Source: Calothrix sp. CSU_2_0
Lineage (GTDB): Bacteria; Cyanobacteriota; Cyanobacteriia; Cyanobacteriales; Nostocaceae
Assembly: GCA_012034595.1 (NCBI GenBank)
Contig: JAAUPE010000004.1
Location: 1 to 64,000 of the forward strand
DNA: 64,000 nucleotides
Direction of reading: 5' to 3'
The position numbers were made by a program, and so were the translations under genes. This document shows positions 58,600 through 64,000 of the stretch, piece by piece; the first letter of the stretch is position 1, and each line of letters starts with the position of its first letter. Under the pieces are notes generated by a model, which was not told where the DNA came from, searched no databases, and was given only the letters and a program-made list of their open reading frames with translations.

Positions 58600-59979
58600 C
58601 TATTCATTCATATTGTGATAAGTTGCGACTGCGGAAGGTGAAACGCGATTTAAATAACGGAATATCCAATATTTAAAAATCGTGTCTAAAATCACCGGAA
58701 AAGTGGCAATAAATAAGAAAATAAAGCTGTGATTTCCTGGTAATCCCCAATGTCTAGAGACTCCCTCAAGAATTACTTCCCAACCGTGGGGTGAGTGAAA
58801 ACCGACAAATATATCGGTAAACAAAATGATAATAAATGCTTTGGCGCTGTCACTTAAACCATAAACAACATGGTCAAAAAAATCTTTAAGAACCGCGATT
58901 TCGCGCTTACTAACTACCAATAAAAAACTAAACGCAATTACAGAAAGAATATCAGAAAAAACATTTTTAATGGCATTTGCACTTTCACCTCGGTACTCTT
59001 CGGCAATTTCCCGTGCTTTATCTTTGACTTCTAACTCCATTTCTTCTGCCGATAGGGGAGACCTTAAACCGATTAAATTTTGAAATCTGATTCGTTCTTC
59101 AAACCTTTGTAACTCAACTAATGCTTCCTCTTCCATTTCATAGTTGATGAAGACTTTCACCGTGTCTTGGTGACGAAAATGGTCAACTATTGGTCCAACT
59201 ACAAATGCTTTTGATAATTGATGGGTCAGAATCGGGACAATTATGAGTAATAGAATAAATCTCACGGAAATAATCGTGCGTCGTTGAGATTTACGAAAAT
59301 TTTGGACAACACCTAGCTCTGCATTCGGGTCTAACTCGACCTGTAATCGGCTAATTGTACTCAAAATGGAACGAGGCAATACTCCTGTCGTATTTGCTTT
59401 ACTACGCTGTCCATTATTACCATTATTGATTGCTTGATTTTGTAATCTTGACGATGTAACAGCACTATTAGATTGTACAATCTGTGAATTATTGACTGAA
59501 TTATTAGTTGATTTATTAATTGAACTATTAACTGCTGATGCTGGTAAATTTGATTCTGAAAACCCTGCCCCCGTATCAAAATCATAGTCTACATATTTTG
59601 CTGTAATCTCATCAATGAGCTTTAGCTTTTCTAATACTTCTGTGGGGTTAATTAACTCTAAACCGTATTTTCTGGCAGCTTTTTGGTTTGATTCATTGAA
59701 AAAGAAGCGACTCGAATTAAATTCTGTTAGTCGCATTCGGACAATTTTTAATTGTTTTCTTAAATTGGATTCAAAAAATCTAGTGACACTACTATATGTT
59801 GTCGGATCGAGATTTATTTTATTACCATTAAAGTGTTCATCTTCGATTTCTTTAATATGTAATGCTGCTGCGTAGGCTTCGTCTAAAGAACGTTGTGGTG
59901 TTCTCAAATACCACTTATAAAGTGATACTAAATTCAAGTAGATTTTTTGAGTGAGGCTAGGGTTATTCATCGCAGGCAA
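58600..59979 (-). CDS. pcxA: Proton extrusion protein PcxA (CemA family)
   Basis: Cyanobacterial PcxA, related to chloroplast CemA, needed for light-induced proton extrusion. A 459-residue protein (MNNPSLTQKIYLNL; ATG at 59970 probably used, 59979 possible). The N-terminal half is soluble with a low-complexity Asn/Ser linker (SSINKSTNNSVNNS). The C-terminal half has four membrane segments (FILLLIIVPILTHQL; VFSDILSVIAFSFLLV; AFIIILFTDIFVGFHSPHGW; FIFLFIATFPVILDTIFKYW) and the conserved FVGFHSPHGWE signature, ending in SAVATYHNMNE. High confidence. Confidence 0.94.
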   Translation of the reverse strand: MPAMNNPSLTQKIYLNLVSLYKWYLRTPQRSLDEAYAAALHIKEIEDEHFNGNKINLDPTTYSSVTRFFESNLRKQLKIVRMRLTEFNSSRFFFNESNQKAARKYGLELINPTEVLEKLKLIDEITAKYVDYDFDTGAGFSESNLPASAVNSSINKSTNNSVNNSQIVQSNSAVTSSRLQNQAINNGNNGQRSKANTTGVLPRSILSTISRLQVELDPNAELGVVQNFRKSQRRTIISVRFILLLIIVPILTHQLSKAFVVGPIVDHFRHQDTVKVFINYEMEEEALVELQRFEERIRFQNLIGLRSPLSAEEMELEVKDKAREIAEEYRGESANAIKNVFSDILSVIAFSFLLVVSKREIAVLKDFFDHVVYGLSDSAKAFIIILFTDIFVGFHSPHGWEVILEGVSRHWGLPGNHSFIFLFIATFPVILDTIFKYWIFRYLNRVSPSAVATYHNMNE

Positions 59980-60059
59980 TCATCCAGCATTATTTTGGCG
60001 ATCTATTAACCTAAAGAGAATGTAAGAGTTATAGTAACAAATTGGCAAGGAGACGGTGT

Positions 60060-62272
60060 GTGATTTTAGATTCGCTTTGGATTGTTGGTCCAAGTCGCAG
60101 TGGAAAAACGACTCGTTTGGTTGAACAATTTTGTATCTGGGTACAAGGCACAAATCAGAGCCAGGATTTATTTTATACTAATAGCTCCCACGGGAACAGT
60201 AGTCGGTTTATCCCGCGTCGTGTCTTTCTCCATCCCCATGACCCAGGAGTTTTAGTCTTTGCTGCCAATAGTGATAATCAACGAAATTTAGCCGATAAAA
60301 TAATTACAGCAACTCAGGGTAAATACCCAGTCCGAGTTAAGACTCCTTTAGGTTTTTTTCAAGACGAAATAATTTTATATTTTCCACTAGTAGTCGAATT
60401 ATTAAACTTAAAAGCACAATTTCCAGTGCGTTTGCGTCCAGAAACCGAGCAAGAATTAGCTACAAAGTTGTGGAAAAATCATCTTACCGACGAGATATTA
60501 AAACGTGCAGGGGTAAATGAGTATCGTTTGGTGCGGCGAATTCTTGACTTGTTGCAGTTAGCGGCTTTGAGTGGGACAAGCTGTGGGGAAATTGGCAATG
60601 TTTTAGCAACAGCATTACAGCAAGAAAGTTCCTCCCATCTCGAACCAGAATTTTTTGCTCAATTGCTCTTAGAATGGCGTAATTGGTGTTTACAACGGGG
60701 ATTTTTAAGCTACGGAATTATTACAGAACTTTACAGCCAGCATTTATTGCCGAACCCAAGTTACCAACAGCGATTAGCGCAGCGATATCAGGCGATATTG
60801 GCGGATGATGTTGGAGATTATCCAGCGATCGCACGGGATTTGTTTGAGGTGTTGCAAAATAAAGGTGCTTGTTCCGCATTTAGTTATAACCCTGATGGGA
60901 TAGTACGGTTGGGATTGGGTGCTGACCCTAGTTATTTAGAGGGATTAGCAGCAAAGTGCGAAGTCGAGATGTTGACACCACCTTTAAATAGTCTTGCAGA
61001 TATTTTGGCGACTCCGATGGTGGAACTTGTCAACGAACCCATGTCCTTATTGAGTTTGCCTTCGACCGTTGAATCGATTCAAACCATGTCACGGGCATTA
61101 TTATTACGTCAAACTGCCGAAACAATCGTCAAAGCAGTCAAAGAACGACAAGTAGAACCCAAAGATATTGTGATTATTGCCCCCGGTTTGGATGCGATCG
61201 CTCGATACAGTCTCGTCGAAATCCTCAGCAAACAAAATATCTCGCTCCATTCACTCAACGACCAAAGACCTTTAATTGCATCACCAATTGTTCGCGCTTT
61301 GTTAACCTTGGTAGCACTGATTTATCCGGGTTTGGGACGCTTAGTAGACCGGGATACTGTTGCGGAAATGTTGGTGGTCTTGAGTCGGGGTGATTTGGAG
61401 CGGGGGGAAATAACTAATGAAGTAACACAACCAATTCCCAATAATTATCCCCATATCGACCCTGTACGTGCTGGATTAATTGCTGATTACTGCTTTGTAC
61501 CCCATCCCGACCATCCCAATTTACTACCAGAAACCGCATTCGACCGTTGGGACAGATTAGGTTTTGCCGCAACCACCGCTTACAAGGAGATATTGCAATG
61601 GCTGGAAATAGAACGTGGTCGTTTAGAACAGCGTTTTATTCCTAGTCCCATTTCTCTGTTATATGCGGCGATTGAAAAGTTTTTTCTCAATGGCAGCATT
61701 CTTCCCTACGACCAATTAGCAATATTGCGGGAATTTTTAGAAACAGCACAGCACTATTGGGAAATTGACACCAGACTTGGGAGCGAGGGAATCGAAAATA
61801 GCTATTTTTCTTCTTCTAATCCCCACTCAACCATCGGCGAATTTATCCAATTACTGCGAAGGGGGACAGTTTCCGCCAACCCTTACCCAGTTCGTCCAGT
61901 TGGTCCAGCAGCCAATGCAGTCACCTTAGCCACCATTTTCAATACCGTTCCAGCCGAAAATCCCACAAATGGCATTTTTGGCTGGATATCGGTTCCCCAT
62001 TGTGGTCAAAAGGTGGTGCAGCAACTTTATTTGGTGCGAATATATTTTTGCGCGATCGCATGGGTCAACCTTGGACAGCAGAAGATGAAACCCAAGCTGA
62101 ATATCAACGGGTGAAGCGAATTTTAGCCGATTTGTTAGGTCGAGTTTCGGAAAGATTATATTTATGTCACAGCGAATTAGCAGTAAACGGACAGGAACAA
62201 TTAGGACCGTTACTACCTTTAGTTCATGCTTGTATTTCTGTTGTGAATGAACCTGTGGGAAGTGGAAAATAA
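60060..62272 (+). CDS. UvrD/AddB-like P-loop protein, frameshifted
   Basis: A large cyanobacterial protein annotated in relatives as recombinase or hypothetical. The start is taken at GTG 60060 (VILDSLWIVGPSRSGKTTRL) because AGGAG lies eight bases upstream. Walker A is GPSRSGKTT, a Walker B-like ILADDVGDYP lies near residue 245, and KDIVIIAPGLDAIARYSLVE plus DQRPLIASPIVRAL resemble helicase C-terminal motifs. At 61936-61939 one T is missing: correction changes the frame to QYRSSRKSHKWHFWLDIGSP and on to GGAATLFGANIFLRDRMGQP and the normal end at 62272. A role in DNA repair is inferred from motifs only. Confidence 0.78.
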
Positions 62273-62288
62273 TCCTGAATTCCGGATT

Positions 62289-62738
62289 TTAGATAACAAC
62301 TTTTTGGGAATTTTTATTTTTATTGATATGCTCCACTCTGGAATAGGTTTCAATCCAGACTTTTGCTCCACAATCTAACGGGCTATCTGGCTGATAAACG
62401 ACTCGACAGCAACCGTGGATTATAACTTCATGTCCATAATCATTGCCTTTGTAGTTTTTTACCGAGATAACCGGTTCTCTGGCTCCTGTTTTGTTATTTT
62501 CGCGAATCACATTTTGGTTAACGTGAATCTTAGAAACAAGACCGGGACGACATTTATTCCAAGTAAGTTCGGGTCCCCGACTGCCTTTTGATGCTTGGGG
62601 TTTGCCATCAACTAAAGGAATAACCCATATTTCCCCAACTTTAAAAGCACCCTTAATTCTTCCCGTATTAATTAAGAACCGGATTCGACTTGTGGAAACA
62701 CCCAAATTTTTAGCTAATTCTGTAACACTCTGATACAT
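62289..62738 (-). CDS. MerR/excisionase-like HTH protein, unknown function
   Basis: A 149-residue protein. Residues 1-50 are a winged-helix/MerR- or excisionase-type DNA-binding domain (SVTELAKNLGVSTSRIRFLI, NTGRIKGAFKVGEIWVIP). The remaining 100 residues form a beta-rich domain with three cysteines and a conserved-looking HGCCRVVYQPDSPLDCGAKVW, with no family that I know. It may be a site-specific DNA-binding protein of mobile or regulatory origin. Single gene between the UvrD-like gene and a MITE copy. Confidence 0.75.
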   Translation of the reverse strand: MYQSVTELAKNLGVSTSRIRFLINTGRIKGAFKVGEIWVIPLVDGKPQASKGSRGPELTWNKCRPGLVSKIHVNQNVIRENNKTGAREPVISVKNYKGNDYGHEVIIHGCCRVVYQPDSPLDCGAKVWIETYSRVEHINKNKNSQKVVI

Positions 62739-62828
62739 AAAAAAACTGTTGCGACCTAGTAATAGTTAATTTAGAACAGTTTTTTGTGATAATAATGCCA
62801 AATTGGCAGTTTTTTACTGGAATACCTA

Positions 62829-62931
62829 ATATCAATTCAAATAATGATTGCAACACATCCAACGGTAGAGACGTAGCACTGCTACGTCTCTACAAATATC
62901 TATCTGTTGCGTTGTTTTTTCAAATTGGTAC
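62829..62931 (-). repeat. MITE-like dispersed repeat, copy 3 (inverted)
   Basis: Reverse-oriented copy of the element at 22059 and 47189: TATCAATTCAAATAATGATT at the left and TTTTTTCAAATTGGTA at the right, with the internal GTAGAGACGTAGCACTGCTA palindrome. The adjoining 62932-63096 region shows no gene. Confidence 0.85.
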
Positions 62932-63096
62932 AAGTATTTTTACATAATTTATCACAAGCAATTTCCGGAGCCGCAACAACGACTCCTGTAGTCACTAAAA
63001 GAGAATTTTAAAACCTAAATAAATAAATTATTCACTCAAGACTTGTAATTGCAAGACTTGACAAAACTTAGTGTAAATTTTCAGGGAGATAAAATC

Positions 63097-63252
63097 ATGG
63101 CTGCCCGTACAAGTAGACAAAAACCACCAGTTAAAGATGTACCAAGAAGAAGAATACCAGGTGGTTCGCGTTTGCGTTCAATTAGTATAGAAAATGTGAC
63201 AGATAGTTCATCCGAGCAAGAACAAGAGGATGGAGAAAGGGAAAAAGAATAA
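63097..63252 (+). CDS. Small basic/acidic peptide of unknown function
   Basis: A 51-codon frame starting at MAARTSRQKPPVKDVPRRRI (63097), preceded by AGGGAGATAAAATC. A Shine-Dalgarno of that quality argues that it is translated. The first half is strongly basic (RRRIPGGSRLRS) and the second acidic (SSEQEQEDGEREKE), with no hydrophobic stretch and no cysteine. I recognise no family. It ends 16 bases before the pdxH stop on the opposite strand. Confidence 0.5.
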   Translation: MAARTSRQKPPVKDVPRRRIPGGSRLRSISIENVTDSSSEQEQEDGEREKE

Positions 63253-63268
63253 TTTGGAAAATGAATTA

Positions 63269-63988
63269 TCAAGGAGATAATCGTTCAATCTTCCAACTGC
63301 CATTTTCCAATCGAGTATAACGCAAGCGATCGTGCAAGCGACTAGGACGACCTTGCCAAAATTCGATTTCTGTAGGTATAACTCGTAACCCACCCCAATA
63401 CTGTGGACGGGGAACATTTCCATCTATATATTGATTTTGTAATTCCTGAAAACGTTGTTCTAAAACATTGCGATCGCCTATAATTTCGCTTTGGTTGGAT
63501 GTCCAAGCACCAAGACGACTATTTAATGGACGACTGTAAAAATACTCATCTGACTCATTTTCTGAGACTTTCTCAACCCCTCCGCAAATCCTGACTTGTC
63601 GTTCGAGTTCTGCCCACCAAAAGACTAGGGATGCTTGAGGATTTTCGGCTAACTCTTGTCCTTTTTGACTTTTGTAATTTGTATAAAAAACAAAACCCCT
63701 GGTATCAAAATTCTTTAATAAGACAATTCGTGCCGATGGTTTGCCGTCAGTTGTAGTAGTCGCTAATGTCATTGCATTTGGTTCGGTCAGTTGAGCTGCG
63801 CGTGCTTGCTCGAACCATTGTTGAAATTGTACAAAAGGATTAGGGTCAATGTCAGTTTCCTGCATACCCTTGAGGGTGTAATCTTTGCGTAGGTCTGCGA
63901 TCGCGAAGGGTGGGTTTTGCCCAATCGCAACAGCATTTTCCTGTGGGGGTATTCCGCTTTTCGATAGTTGATTTATCGGTTTATCCAT
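63269..63988 (-). CDS. pdxH: Pyridoxamine 5'-phosphate oxidase
   Basis: FMN-dependent oxidase that makes pyridoxal 5'-phosphate from pyridoxine or pyridoxamine phosphate. A 239-residue protein: [50 protein letters not shown] (FMN-binding), [39 protein letters not shown], and the C-terminal [14 protein letters not shown]. The N-terminal 25 residues extend beyond the core as in other cyanobacteria. The start codon at 63988 lies near the window edge but is complete. High confidence. Confidence 0.95.
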   Translation of the reverse strand: MDKPINQLSKSGIPPQENAVAIGQNPPFAIADLRKDYTLKGMQETDIDPNPFVQFQQWFEQARAAQLTEPNAMTLATTTTDGKPSARIVLLKNFDTRGFVFYTNYKSQKGQELAENPQASLVFWWAELERQVRICGGVEKVSENESDEYFYSRPLNSRLGAWTSNQSEIIGDRNVLEQRFQELQNQYIDGNVPRPQYWGGLRVIPTEIEFWQGRPSRLHDRLRYTRLENGSWKIERLSP

Positions 63989-64000
63989 GTTGATGTACTC

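Overview
The window looks like the chromosome of a filamentous, heterocyst-forming-type cyanobacterium. GCGATCGC (HIP1) octamers are everywhere, short tandemly repeated repetitive (STRR) heptamers and small dispersed palindromes fill the spacers, and the genes include a hormogonium/pilus-type chemotaxis operon, pcxA, CYP110-like P450, many PAS/GAF histidine kinases and a GAF/PAS adenylate cyclase. I cannot name the species from sequence alone.

Layout. 0.3-12 kb: five-gene chemotaxis operon (PATAN response regulator, CheY, CheW, MCP, CheA-REC hybrid) with very long acidic linkers in the MCP and CheA. 12-22 kb: prolyl oligopeptidase, P450, two histidine kinases. 22-26.4 kb: a Ro60 (TROVE) protein gene preceded, on the same strand, by an array of Y RNA-like structured RNAs. 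These carry tRNA-like inserts (Lys-like, Leu-like, and a circularly permuted Thr-like) and one insert resembling helix 69 of 23S rRNA. This is the most unusual part of the window. 26.4-32 kb: small conserved proteins, a LuxR-type regulator, orphan antitoxin, fabG, thioredoxin, and a DUF262/HEPN remnant. 33-42.5 kb: dapB, CobW-like GTPase plus two phosphoesterase-like genes, sensor kinase, RibD-like reductase, glycosyltransferase. 42.6-46.6 kb: a decayed integron: two inactivated intI remnants on the + strand, four attC-like sites, and toxin-antitoxin cassettes on the - strand. 46.9-64 kb: transporter fragment, MsrP/YedY-like oxidoreductase with its b-type cytochrome, GAF kinase, AAA-GGDEF protein, adenylate cyclase, M50 protease, pcxA, UvrD-like P-loop protein, pdxH.

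Several otherwise good genes (cheA, prolyl oligopeptidase, P450, two kinases, M50 protease, UvrD-like protein) are each broken by a single-base indel, nearly all losses of one base and mostly in short A/T runs. This pattern is more like residual assembly error than independent decay, so I describe each as one gene with a frameshift. By contrast the intI copies, the DUF262/HEPN pair, the vWA fragment, the TPR fragment and the AI-2E fragment are genuinely truncated.

How the genes work together: the chemotaxis operon should control pili, motility or polysaccharide. Ro60 with Y RNAs would act in RNA quality control or degradation, the Y RNAs tethering Ro60 and gating access while the tRNA/rRNA-like modules recruit partners. 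The integron remnant is a local store of toxin-antitoxin genes.
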